Shown here: positions 43,242 to 51,977 of the stretch, in pieces
Position numbering within the stretch: the first letter of the stretch is position 1
Layout: the number at the start of each line of letters is the position of its first letter
Source: JAXLXE01 sp046328115
Lineage (GTDB): Bacteria > Chloroflexota > UBA6077 > JACCZL01
NCBI GenBank assembly: GCA_046328115.1
Contig: JAXLXE010000004.1
Span: 1 to 64,000 of the forward strand
DNA: 64,000 bases
Direction: 5' to 3'
Notes under the pieces: generated by a model
What the model was told of the DNA's origin: nothing
The model's input: the letters and a program-made list of their open reading frames with translations, nothing else
Database searches by the model: none
Made by a program: the position numbers and the translations under genes

Positions 43242-43943
43242 TCAGATCGGCGACTCCATGGCCCAGTCCGGGACTTCGCGGCCCTTCTCCGGAGCGCCGT
43301 GAAGCTCCCGCAGCAGGTGTCCGTCGCGGCCGCGACCTTCGAGCTGGGTGGCAAAGCCAACCCCCTCGAAGTGCTGCTCGGGGTGAAGCGACCCGTGCTC
43401 GTAGCCCATGCCGGCCGCCAGCATCATGCCGGGCCGCATCTGGTACTCGCGGTCGTCGTAGTTCAGCGTAAAGTTGCCCCGGAAGACAAACCAGTACTCG
43501 TCGCCATCGTGATAGTGGTAGTCACACGGCATCTCCGGGCGGAACCGGAAGATCTCAGTCCGAATCGCCTGCTTCCAGTTGCCCGCGATGCGGACCAGCT
43601 CAACGGTTGAGCTGGAGATGTTGCGGATGGTGGCGCCGGTTGGCGGGATGTCCAACCAGTCTCGGCGGCGCAGGGTCACCCGTCCGTGCGCCATCTCCAC
43701 GTGCGCCTCGCCGACAAGCACCACGATCCGCTCCTTGGGGGACGTTGGCGTGATCGTGATCTCTGTCGGATCCCGCTTCGCGTCGGCCTCCGCCCAGACC
43801 GCCTTGTGGCCGGCTGCCTCCGCCTGAGGCGTGGAGTGCGCCCGGGTCATTCCAGGGCGTGCCAGGTAGAGAAACTCGTAGTCATCGATGTCCACCCAGG
43901 GCAGCTTCTTTGATTTGAGGGTCTCGCGCGTGTACACCGGCAT
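43242..43943 (-). CDS. Bicupin protein
   Basis: A 233-residue protein with two beta-barrel cupin halves. The C-terminal half has metal-ligand-type histidines in PCDYHYHDGDEYWFVFRGNF and GMGYEHGSLHPEQH, the normal cupin motif 1 and 2 pattern. The N-terminal half (VVLVGEAHVEMAHGRVTLRR) keeps the fold with few ligands. Bicupins include isomerases and dioxygenases acting on sugars and sugar acids. Inside the operon it could isomerise a ring-opened sugar or keto-acid; that is inference. GAGGCATCCGCC precedes the ATG at 43943. Confidence 0.75.
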   Translation of the reverse strand: MPVYTRETLKSKKLPWVDIDDYEFLYLARPGMTRAHSTPQAEAAGHKAVWAEADAKRDPTEITITPTSPKERIVVLVGEAHVEMAHGRVTLRRRDWLDIPPTGATIRNISSSTVELVRIAGNWKQAIRTEIFRFRPEMPCDYHYHDGDEYWFVFRGNFTLNYDDREYQMRPGMMLAAGMGYEHGSLHPEQHFEGVGFATQLEGRGRDGHLLRELHGAPEKGREVPDWAMESPI

Positions 43944-44023
43944 GGCGGATGCCTCCTTGTAAGCGTGTCTAGCGGGCGACGGAGATTGCTCCTCCGTGGA
44001 GTCTGAGCTCCGGGGCTGGTGGC

Positions 44024-44878
44024 TCAGCTAGTCCGACGCGCGGATGTGCGCAGCGTCTGGTTCTTGAACCCGCGCGCGGCGTTCATGATGCCCATCTCAA
44101 TCGGAATGCGCTCCAGGCTGGAGGCGCCCACAAACCCCTGGGCGTCCGTCCTTTCGTAGAGCACCTTGGTGTCTTCCGGGTTCGCCAGTGGCCCGCCGTG
44201 GGCCAGGCAGATTACCTCACGGTTTTCTTTCCACGTCGCGTCGAACATCTCCTGCGACCGCTCGCAGCCCTGATCAAGCGACATCGCGGCATCGCCCGCT
44301 CCCGAGAACCCGCCGACCGTCCAGCCCACGTGCGCCACGTTGATATCCACGCCAGACGCCGCCATCTGGCGAGCCTGCTCAGGATTCCACACGTACGCCA
44401 GCGTTAGATAGTCCTGCTGCCGGGCCAGGCGCACCATCTCGAGCTCACGGTCGAATCCCTGACCCACGTGTGCGCGGCTGGAAGAGAAATCCGGACGATT
44501 GCCCACGGTGGGGAAGTTGATTAGGCCGTCGAAGCCGGTGTCGCGGAACGCCTTGATGAGCTTGGGCAGCCGGCGGTACGTTGGGTCCACAGCCTCAGCG
44601 CCACCAATGATCGGCGTGTCGTCCACCACGTTGGCGATCTCGTCGAACATGTCCAGCGTGAGCGGATTCGAGTGGCCGATCATGGTTGTGGGCAGTCCAA
44701 ATATCCGCGAGCGGCCCGTGCTGTACACGATGATCAGGTCGGCGCCGCCGGCCTCGGCCGATTTGGCGACGATACCCACGCTCGAGCCGGCGCCCAGGAT
44801 CGGACGACCCTCGGCGATGTTCTTGCGCAATCGCGCTAGGATGCTCTCACGGGTGAAGACGGTTCTCTCAGGTACCAA
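44024..44878 (-). CDS. PEP-hydrolase-like TIM-barrel protein (paralogue 3), partner of Tm-1-like
   Basis: A 284-residue TIM-barrel protein. Features: GAGSSVGIVAKSAEAGGADL, VYSTGRSRIFGLPTTMIGHS, INVAHVGWTVGGFSG, ICLAHGGPLANPEDTKVLYE, GFVGASSLERIPIEMGI. The TTG at 44878 (GAGAGGAGTTCGCA upstream) gives the same N-terminal length as the other paralogues, so it is chosen over the longer frame from 44965. It starts 16 bases after the Tm-1-like gene, in the order found in plant Tm-1. Closest in sequence style to the copy at 54605. Confidence 0.83.
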   Translation of the reverse strand: MVPERTVFTRESILARLRKNIAEGRPILGAGSSVGIVAKSAEAGGADLIIVYSTGRSRIFGLPTTMIGHSNPLTLDMFDEIANVVDDTPIIGGAEAVDPTYRRLPKLIKAFRDTGFDGLINFPTVGNRPDFSSSRAHVGQGFDRELEMVRLARQQDYLTLAYVWNPEQARQMAASGVDINVAHVGWTVGGFSGAGDAAMSLDQGCERSQEMFDATWKENREVICLAHGGPLANPEDTKVLYERTDAQGFVGASSLERIPIEMGIMNAARGFKNQTLRTSARRTS

Positions 44879-44894
44879 TGCGAACTCCTCTCGA

Positions 44895-46124
44895 CTAACC
44901 CGCGGTAGTGGCTCGTGGCCTACTGCCCGCGCTTGTGGTTGTTCGGACCAGCGCCAGGATGGCATCGGCGGCGGCCCGCGCGAACTCCTCCGAGTTGATG
45001 TGGTGGGGCAGGATTTCGACCGGGACTTCTGGGCGTAGATCTGACCGCAGCGCCTTCACGAACGCCGCGTTCGCTTTGCGGTCCTCAAAGGGCCCGCCGA
45101 CGATGTCGAGCGCCGAGTAACCGCCCTCCGGGATGAGCACGCGCACCGGACCACGGGCCACGTTCAGCTTGCGGGCGATGAACGCGGCGATCTGACGGCT
45201 CTCCTTTGCCGACGTGCGGATCAGCGGCACCGTGGGGAGGTGCATATGGTAGGTACGCCCGGCAAACCTGCGTGGAATCTCACCCCGAATGTTGATGACG
45301 TCCACCGCGCCCGGAACCACCACCTGCGGGACGCCGTGGGCGCCGGCCGCCTCCAGCCGGTCTGGTCCGGCCGTGGCGATGCCACCGCAGATCTCATCCG
45401 TGATCTCACTGGTGGTCCAGTCCAGCACGCCGGCAAACGTACCCCGGCTAATCAGGTCCTCCATCGTGCGGCCGCCGGTCCCATTTGCGTGGAACACCAC
45501 TACCTCGCAGCCGGCCTCCTCCAGGAATTGCCTTACCATCGTCCCACCGCGCGTGGTCACGCCAAACATGGTCAGCGCGATGGTCGGCCGGGAGGTGTCA
45601 AGCTGCACACCGGTGCCCTCAGCCATGCCGCACGCCGCGGCAGCGGCGTTGGCCAGAATCGGGCCCAGCAAGCGGTTGATCCCGGAGATGTCGGCCACGC
45701 TCGGCATGACCATGATGTCGGTGGAGCCGTCGCGGCTCCCCAGGGTGGAGACCATGAGCTTCGGAAACCCCAGCGGCAGGTCCCGCATCACAGTCGTCCC
45801 CAGCCAGCTTCCGGTCCCGCCGCCGATTCCGATGATGGCCTGGATCTCGCCGGCGGCTACCATCGCTTTGACCAGCTTCGCGGCGCCGGCTGCCGCCACT
45901 TCCATCGCCTCAGCGCGCTGAAGCGCGCCGATGCTCGCCACGGTCGTCCCCGCGGCCTCAGCGATCGCCTCGCGTGAGGTGTCACCGGAAAACGGCGCGG
46001 TGCCGGAGATGCCCAGATCCACGATCCACGGCGTGTGCCCGCGCCGACGGATGCAGTCGGCGACAAACGTCGCCTCCTCAGCTTTCGTGTCCAGCGTGAC
46101 CAGGACCGCGACGCGCGCGCTCAT
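44895..46124 (-). CDS. Tm-1-like ATP-binding protein (UPF0261)
   Basis: A 409-residue protein matching the N-terminal ATP-binding half of plant Tm-1. It begins VAVLVTLDTKAEEATFVADC, has the phosphate-binding GIGGGTGSWLGTTVMR, FGVTTRGGTMVRQFLEEAG, and TTSEITDEICGG with VPQVVVPGAVDVINI. The ATG overlaps the stop of the upstream permease gene (ATGA), so it is coupled to the transporter. In plants Tm-1 inhibits tobamovirus replication, but the bacterial role is unknown; the pairing with importer and TIM-barrel genes points to metabolism. Confidence 0.85.
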   Translation of the reverse strand: MSARVAVLVTLDTKAEEATFVADCIRRRGHTPWIVDLGISGTAPFSGDTSREAIAEAAGTTVASIGALQRAEAMEVAAAGAAKLVKAMVAAGEIQAIIGIGGGTGSWLGTTVMRDLPLGFPKLMVSTLGSRDGSTDIMVMPSVADISGINRLLGPILANAAAAACGMAEGTGVQLDTSRPTIALTMFGVTTRGGTMVRQFLEEAGCEVVVFHANGTGGRTMEDLISRGTFAGVLDWTTSEITDEICGGIATAGPDRLEAAGAHGVPQVVVPGAVDVINIRGEIPRRFAGRTYHMHLPTVPLIRTSAKESRQIAAFIARKLNVARGPVRVLIPEGGYSALDIVGGPFEDRKANAAFVKALRSDLRPEVPVEILPHHINSEEFARAAADAILALVRTTTSAGSRPRATTAG

Positions 46125-47026
46125 CCCTTGATCCCAGACATCACGATCCCCTGGACGAAGTACTTCTGGGCGCAGAAATAAATCGCCAGGATCGGGAGGG
46201 TGGCCATGATCGCGGCCGCCAGCAGCAGGTGCTCCCGGGGTCGTCCGAGATCGGCCGGCGTGGACTGCAGCCACCGCAGTCCAAGCGGCAGCGTGAAGTT
46301 CTGCGGGTCGTTCAGGAAGATCAATGGGCCCCAGAAATCATTCCAGTGGGCCAGGAACGCGAAGATCATGGCGGTGGCCAGAGCCGGCTTCGCGAGCGGG
46401 AGGATGATCCGCCAGAAGATCCACCAGCTAGAGGCCCCGTCGATCTGCGCTGCCTGGTCGTACTCGAATGGAATGGTCATGAAGAACTGGCGCATCAGGA
46501 AGATGGTGAACGCGCCGCTGCCGGCCGCGAACCAGTAAGGCACCCAGAGCGGGTACAGCGTATCGATCCAGCCGACCTCTCGGAACATGAGGTACAGCGG
46601 GATGATGGTGACCTCGCGCGGCAGCATCAGCGTGGCCAGTGCCAGCCCAAAGAGCAGGCCCCGGCCTGGAAACCTGAACCGTGCAAAGCCGTACGCCACC
46701 GCCGTCGCGGAGATCACCTGGCCCACCATCGAGAGCACGGTGACAATGACGCTATTCCAGAGGAACCGCGCAAACGGGACGACTTCCCAGACCTCGATGT
46801 AGTTGTACGGACGAGGATCGAGGGGCACCCAGTGCGGCGGCCGGATGTAGATCTCGCCAGCATCCTTGAGTGAGCTGGAGACGGCCCAGAAGAAGGGCCA
46901 GGTGAGCAGGACCACGAGGACGATCGCCACCACGTAGAGCACCACCCGATCGGCCCGCACGCGGCCAGCCGTGCCGCCCCGGTCGGCGGTAGTCAGTCTG
47001 GTGGCGCCTTCAGTCACTGCCGCCAT
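46121..47026 (-). CDS. Carbohydrate ABC transporter permease (MalG/UgpE type)
   Basis: A 301-residue inner-membrane permease with six hydrophobic helices. It starts with VLYVVAIVLVVLLTWPFFWA and has the coupling loop EYDQAAQIDGASSWWIFWRI, the EAA motif that contacts the ABC ATPase. The C-terminus QKYFVQGIVMSGIKG is typical of the MalG subfamily. The ATG at 47026 shares one base with the stop of the preceding permease (TGATG). Works with the 47026-47970 permease and the 48087 binding protein; no ATPase gene is in the operon. Confidence 0.92.
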   Translation of the reverse strand: MAAVTEGATRLTTADRGGTAGRVRADRVVLYVVAIVLVVLLTWPFFWAVSSSLKDAGEIYIRPPHWVPLDPRPYNYIEVWEVVPFARFLWNSVIVTVLSMVGQVISATAVAYGFARFRFPGRGLLFGLALATLMLPREVTIIPLYLMFREVGWIDTLYPLWVPYWFAAGSGAFTIFLMRQFFMTIPFEYDQAAQIDGASSWWIFWRIILPLAKPALATAMIFAFLAHWNDFWGPLIFLNDPQNFTLPLGLRWLQSTPADLGRPREHLLLAAAIMATLPILAIYFCAQKYFVQGIVMSGIKG

Positions 47027-47970
47027 CACTCGTTCTCCGCCGCGTAGTACACCCAGCGCTTTGCCAGCGCAAACTGGGCCCACGTGAGCAGCGCAACCAG
47101 CACGAACATCACCCAGGCCAGGGCGGTGCCGTAGCCCATGTCGTAGTAGCGGAAGGCGTTGGACCAGATGTGCAGCGCAAAGAACCAGCTTGCGAAGTTC
47201 GGTCCACCCTCCGTTGAGATGTAGGCGAATTCGAACGCGGCAAAGCTGCCGATGATCGCAAGGATGAGGTTGAGAAAGATCGTGGGCGAGAGCATGGGAA
47301 TGGTCACGTTCCAGAACTTCGTCCACCGTCCGGCGCCATCGATCGCCGCGGCCTCGTACAACTCACTGGGGACGTTCTGCAGGCCCGCCAGGAAGATGAT
47401 CATGCGGCTGCCACCAACTCCCGCCCAGACGGCGACGAGCGCCAGAGATGGGATCACCATGCCCTCGCTATAGATCCAGCGGGGCCCCTCCACCCTGAAC
47501 AGTCGCCAGATCACGTCGTTGATCGGTCCCCACTCCGGTTGGAACAGCCAGCGCCAGAGCAGGGCTGATGCGATGACGGGCGTCAGGAATGGAAGGAACA
47601 TGAGCGTCCGCAAAACGGACGTCATCTTCAACTGCTGGTTCATCAGCATCGCGACGGCGAGCGCCCCCACGATCACCAGCGGGACCGTCAGCGCGGTGTA
47701 ATAGAAGGTGCGCGTCAACGACGGCCAGAAGAGCGGGTCGTCCGTAAACGCCCGGATGTAGTTGGCAAAACCGACGAACTCGGGCGTCCGGCTGGGCCGA
47801 AAGCGTGTGAACGACATGGCCAGCGACGCCAGCATCGGAATGACCGTGAAAGCGGCAAAACCGATCAACCAGGGAGAGATCCAGAGCAGTCCCGTCAACG
47901 CTTCGCGGCGCTGCAGGTTCAGGCGACGTGTGGGGTACGTTTTGCTGGGCTGGCGCGTAGCGACCGTCAT
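47026..47970 (-). CDS. Carbohydrate ABC transporter permease (MalF/UgpA type)
   Basis: A 314-residue inner-membrane permease, six helices. ALTGLLWISPWLIGFAAFTV is helix 1, and ELYEAAAIDGAGRWTKFWNV is the EAA coupling loop. The TRTFYYTALTVPLVIVGALA region is the start of the conserved permease core. It overlaps the next permease gene by one base. The start at 47970 follows the solute-binding gene after 116 bases. Heterodimer with the MalG-type partner. Confidence 0.92.
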   Translation of the reverse strand: MTVATRQPSKTYPTRRLNLQRREALTGLLWISPWLIGFAAFTVIPMLASLAMSFTRFRPSRTPEFVGFANYIRAFTDDPLFWPSLTRTFYYTALTVPLVIVGALAVAMLMNQQLKMTSVLRTLMFLPFLTPVIASALLWRWLFQPEWGPINDVIWRLFRVEGPRWIYSEGMVIPSLALVAVWAGVGGSRMIIFLAGLQNVPSELYEAAAIDGAGRWTKFWNVTIPMLSPTIFLNLILAIIGSFAAFEFAYISTEGGPNFASWFFALHIWSNAFRYYDMGYGTALAWVMFVLVALLTWAQFALAKRWVYYAAENE

Positions 47971-48086
47971 GACGTGGTCTCGATGGCCCTTTTCGTTCAG
48001 TTAGCGGGGCTCAGCACGCGCGGGACCGCGGAGGCGGAACCACCGGACGCCCGATGAGTCCGCCCCGCGCGGCTGCCAGGCGCGAG

Positions 48087-49580
48087 CTACACGCGCGGCT
48101 TGTCCAGCACCTGCTGGATCTTGGTGTTGAAGTCGTTCGCAAACGTGTCGTCGGCCTTCGCGTTGCCGGTCCAGAGCGCCGACGTGACCTGGTGCGTCAC
48201 ATCATTGACCTCGACCTGCCGCAAGTTGGCGGGGCCACGGAACGGCATCGCGTCGGCGACCAATCGGTTGAACAGCGCCTGGCGCTCATTCTGCTTGACG
48301 CGTGGATCGTCGTAGACGTCCTGGCGCGCACCGCACAACCCGATGCCGCACATGAGCACGCCGGATTCCTTGTTGGTCATCCACTTGAGCAGGTTCCAGC
48401 CCGCGTCTTTCTGCTTGGAGAGCGCCGGCATCAGGTAAGCGTCGCCCATGTACATGCTGCCCCGCTTCCCGCTGGGCCCCTTCGGCATGGGCGTCACGCC
48501 GTAGTTCAGGTCCTTCTTCTGGTCAAAGGTGTACGCCACGTTGCCGGCGCTGGTCGTCATGGCGACGCGGCCGCTCATGAACACCTCAACGGCCTGCCCC
48601 GCCGAGAGCGGTGGCATGACCTCGTGTGTAAACTGCAGATCCCAGAAGTACTTCCAGGTGGCCTTCGCCTCCGGTGAGTTGAACAGCGCCTTCTTGCCGT
48701 CCTCCGAGATCAACTCCCCGCCGAATGCGCGCGCCATGCAAATGAACTGGAGATAGCCGCGCGTGCCCGTGCCGTCAGAGATGGGGATCACACCGTACTG
48801 CTCGATGCGACCATCCGAGGACTTCTTCACGAGTGACTTGGACATCTGCGTCAGCTCATCCAGACTCATCTTGTCGCCATCTGGATACTTCACGCCGGCC
48901 TTGTCCAGCAGGTCCTTGTTGTAGAAGAGGACCGTGTCACGCGCGTGCACGAGCAGCGGGAGCCCGTACAGCGGCCCGGATCCAATGCCCTTGTCGCTCA
49001 CTCGGAGCGCGTCCACCATGTTCGGTAGGTACTGCTTGAGGTCAAAGTTGTCCTTCTTCGCGTAGTCGTCGAGCGACTGGGCCATCTCATTGGCCGCCAC
49101 GTACTGGAATGACCCGGAGCCGACAGCGCCGTACACGACGTCGCCGATCGTCCCGCCCATATGCAGTGAGAGCAGCTTCGGGCCGTACTCGGCGGTGCCC
49201 GGTGGCAGCGGCTCAACCACTACTTCGACGTTCGGGTTCGCCTCCTTGAACTTGTCCAGGTGGCCGCCTTGCTTGAACAACTCGTACTGAGCGCCACCCT
49301 GCACCACGTTGTTCGCGCGCTCGTGGAGGCGTACAGTCACCTTGCCCGGGGCCGGCGCGGCCGGCTTGGCGGCGGCAGGAGCCGCGGTGGGCTGCGGGGC
49401 CGCCGCTGGTGCCGCTGGCTTCGCGGGCTCGGCTGGTTTCGCGGCTTCCGCGGGCTTCGCCGGCTCGGCCGGTTTGGCCGGCGCCGCCGGTGCCTGGCTA
49501 CACGCCGCCGCCAGCAAGGCGCCGCCAGCGCTGGTCAGACCCGCTATGAAGGCTCTGCGTGAGAACTCTCGTTGAGCCAT
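48087..49580 (-). CDS. ABC sugar-binding lipoprotein (Tat, family 1)
   Basis: A 497-residue extracellular solute-binding protein. Residues 7-12 SRRAFI form a twin-arginine signal and LAAAC ends at Cys27, a lipobox, so it is likely a Tat-exported lipoprotein. Residues 28-78 are a low-complexity Ala/Pro/Lys/Glu linker (PAKPAEPAKPAEAAKPAEPA). The binding domain begins near GKVTVRLHERANN and includes PLPPGTAEYGPKLLSLH and AFGGELISEDGKKALFNSPE, typical of family 1 sugar binders. First gene of the operon. The start at 49580 has GGAGGATGGACGAGC upstream; the in-frame extension to 49874 lacks coding character. Confidence 0.92.
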   Translation of the reverse strand: MAQREFSRRAFIAGLTSAGGALLAAACSQAPAAPAKPAEPAKPAEAAKPAEPAKPAAPAAAPQPTAAPAAAKPAAPAPGKVTVRLHERANNVVQGGAQYELFKQGGHLDKFKEANPNVEVVVEPLPPGTAEYGPKLLSLHMGGTIGDVVYGAVGSGSFQYVAANEMAQSLDDYAKKDNFDLKQYLPNMVDALRVSDKGIGSGPLYGLPLLVHARDTVLFYNKDLLDKAGVKYPDGDKMSLDELTQMSKSLVKKSSDGRIEQYGVIPISDGTGTRGYLQFICMARAFGGELISEDGKKALFNSPEAKATWKYFWDLQFTHEVMPPLSAGQAVEVFMSGRVAMTTSAGNVAYTFDQKKDLNYGVTPMPKGPSGKRGSMYMGDAYLMPALSKQKDAGWNLLKWMTNKESGVLMCGIGLCGARQDVYDDPRVKQNERQALFNRLVADAMPFRGPANLRQVEVNDVTHQVTSALWTGNAKADDTFANDFNTKIQQVLDKPRV

Positions 49581-49957
49581 GCTCGTCCATCCTCCGCTCA
49601 AAGTTGATCGCCGAACACGGAACGTCCCTGGCAATGGTCTCGCTGATCGCTGCCGAGCGTGCTCAGCATAAGCCAGGGCCGCTTGGCTACCACGCTGTTG
49701 GGCAGCCCGCCGAACGGGGGCAGCCCGGCAGACATCACCATTCGGCAGCCACGGTTTCCTGGCGCAGCCGGGCCAGGCCGGTGACGCTCGATGCACCCGC
49801 CCATGGCCAGATCGCGGCACGGGCGCCGTCGCCGCACCAGACGCGCGCGGCGCTTCGAGCAACATGGTGCTCACGCACGTCGCACGCTCGGCGCTTGCGG
49901 GGCACGGCTTCGTACCTGTCCACCATCCACCTTCGGGGTTGTGAGCGATTGACGTCT

Positions 49958-49986
49958 ACAATACGCAAACGCTCCTGGCTTGTCAA
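49958..49986 (-). promoter_or_regulatory. Sigma-70 promoter of the ten-gene operon
   Basis: On the minus strand: TTGACA (49986-49981), 17-base spacer, TATTGT (49963-49958). It is the best promoter-like sequence in the 826-base gap 49581-50406, and predicts a leader of about 370 bases before the binding-protein ATG. I see no gene or known riboswitch in that gap; the leader's length suggests possible RNA-level control. Confidence 0.6.
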
Positions 49987-50406
49987 CATGACCAGTCCTG
50001 CACAATGCCGGACAGTCTGGTTGCCCAAGCCCAGGCGCGGCGACCGCGTATCCGAGTCCAGGACTTGGATATCAGCGTAGGTCCACGGCCAATGGCCCGC
50101 CGCGTCGCAAGGCACAGGCGACGGGCCCATGCCAGGATGCGGATAGACCTCTGCCCTGGTGTGACGCCCCGGAGCCACCACGCCCGCGGCCCCTGCCTGG
50201 GAGTGGCGAAGGGGGCACGGATGCTCCGGGCTTGGGGCAACGCCGCGATTTGTGGCTAAAATGGCGGATCGTCGGGAACACCTGCACCCGGGCGCGGTCG
50301 GATGGCGGACCGATGCGCGTTCTCGCATCCAGAGATCGAGTGCCTCGGGGCCTCCGAGGACAATTGATCTGTTATCGTTGCCGAGGCAAGCGAACATTGG
50401 CTGGAC

Positions 50407-51948
50407 ATGGCCTGGACATTTGAACCGAAATCCCTGCTAGCGTCACCGGACGGAGCGCCGCGTTACGAGCAGATAGCCACCGCGATCGAGGCTGCTATCG
50501 CCCGGGGCGAGCTCCGCCTCGGAGACCGACTCCCCACGGTGCGCGCCCTGGCACGCCAGCTCGACGTCAGTGGTGCTTCGGTCGCGGTGGCCTACAGCCT
50601 GCTGTCGCGTCGGGGTCGGGTCAACGCGCAGGTGGGTCGGGGCACCTTCGTCACGGCGCCATCCGCTGATGACGACTCACGGATGCGTGACGACAGCCAC
50701 GCCCGGGGCGTACCCAGGCCAATGCCACGAAGGGCTTCCGAGAACAGCGGTTCGTTGCTCGCGGCGTCGTGGCGGCGCCGCGCGCTGCGGTTCAGCAGTC
50801 GGCTCGAGGCGCTGAACCCGGACGCCCTCATCTGCACGGCAAGCTGGCCTGATCCGTCTCTCCTGCCGACCGACATCGTCACCCGCGCATACGCCCGCGT
50901 GGCGGAGCAGCTACGCCCGGAAGATCTCCAGTACACCGGGCCGGAGGCGCACCCAGAGCTCGCGAACGCCATATTGCCTCACCTGGAGCGTGACGACATC
51001 GCTATCGGCCCTGGCGACCTGGTGGTGATGAGCTCGCTGCGCCAGGTGCTGACCTTGACCATACAGATAGCGCCGGAGTTCCTGGGAACCGGCGACCTTG
51101 CCGTTGCCGTGGAGGAGCCGGGCCACCACATGGTCTACGACACGGTGGAGAGTCTCGGGCATCGTTTGATCGGCGTCCAGGTGGACGCTCAGGGCGTGAT
51201 ACCCGAGTCATTGGAGGCGGCGCTGGGCAACGGTGCCAACCTGGTTGTGCTGACACCCCGTGCTCTCAACCCAACAGGTGCCTCGTGGACGCCCACTCGG
51301 CGGGCGGCTATCGCAGATGTACTGGCGACGCAGCCCGGTGCCCTGGTCCTTGAGGACGACTACTTTGCCGGAGTCTCAGAGCATCGACCCGGCTCACTCC
51401 TTTCCGACGCGCGACTGGGTCAGCGCACCATCCACGCGCGCTCGTTCTCCAAGTCCATGGGGCCAGATCTGCGCACGACAACGGTGGCCGCACGGGGACG
51501 GCTGCGGGCCCAGCTACGGGACGCCAAACTCGTCACGGACGGCTGGAATTCCAGGATCTCCCAGCGAGCTCTGGCCATCGCCCTCAGTGACCCCGAGACT
51601 GAGGCGGCCTTCGCACGCGCCCGCCAGGCGTACGCCGCTCGCCGCGACGCCGTGACGGAATCGCTGGCTGCCCGTCTGCCGGCCGGTACCGTCGCGCCCT
51701 CTCCCGACGGGCTCAACGTCTGGGTGAACCTGCCCTCGAGCTGCAACGTGCAGGATGTCATCCACGACGCGGCCGAGTTAGGCGTCCTCGTGTCGAGCGG
51801 AGAGCCGTTCTACCTCCGCCCGGGCCAGTCCAACGCCGTTCGCCTCAGCATTAGCTGGGTGACCACAGACGAGGCACGGCGGGCCGGCGAGATCCTGGCC
51901 TCAGCCGCCCTGGCTATGGAGCCGGTTCCGGTTCCGATCGGCGTTTAG
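50407..51948 (+). CDS. MocR-type (GntR HTH + aminotransferase) regulator
   Basis: A 513-residue MocR/PdxR-like regulator. Residues 17-85 are the GntR winged helix (PRYEQIATAIEAAIARGELR, LPTVRALARQLDVSGASVAV). Residues about 130-505 are a fold-type I aminotransferase domain with the PLP Lys in ARSFSKSMGPDLR, the Asp in LVLEDDYFAGV and the Arg in AVRLSISWV. It binds PLP and possibly an amino compound. It is divergent from the ten-gene operon and sits beside the second set, so it is the obvious local regulator of one or both. Start ATG at 50407; no strong ribosome site. Confidence 0.88.
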   Translation: MAWTFEPKSLLASPDGAPRYEQIATAIEAAIARGELRLGDRLPTVRALARQLDVSGASVAVAYSLLSRRGRVNAQVGRGTFVTAPSADDDSRMRDDSHARGVPRPMPRRASENSGSLLAASWRRRALRFSSRLEALNPDALICTASWPDPSLLPTDIVTRAYARVAEQLRPEDLQYTGPEAHPELANAILPHLERDDIAIGPGDLVVMSSLRQVLTLTIQIAPEFLGTGDLAVAVEEPGHHMVYDTVESLGHRLIGVQVDAQGVIPESLEAALGNGANLVVLTPRALNPTGASWTPTRRAAIADVLATQPGALVLEDDYFAGVSEHRPGSLLSDARLGQRTIHARSFSKSMGPDLRTTTVAARGRLRAQLRDAKLVTDGWNSRISQRALAIALSDPETEAAFARARQAYAARRDAVTESLAARLPAGTVAPSPDGLNVWVNLPSSCNVQDVIHDAAELGVLVSSGEPFYLRPGQSNAVRLSISWVTTDEARRAGEILASAALAMEPVPVPIGV

Positions 51949-51977
51949 CAGATCGCGGCCCGGTCGGGCCGCGCCCG

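Noticed and set aside
44895..46124. Tm-1-like protein as an antiviral defence gene
   Set aside because: Plant Tm-1 is antiviral, but here the gene overlaps a sugar permease gene and sits among metabolic enzymes, so a metabolic role is far more likely.
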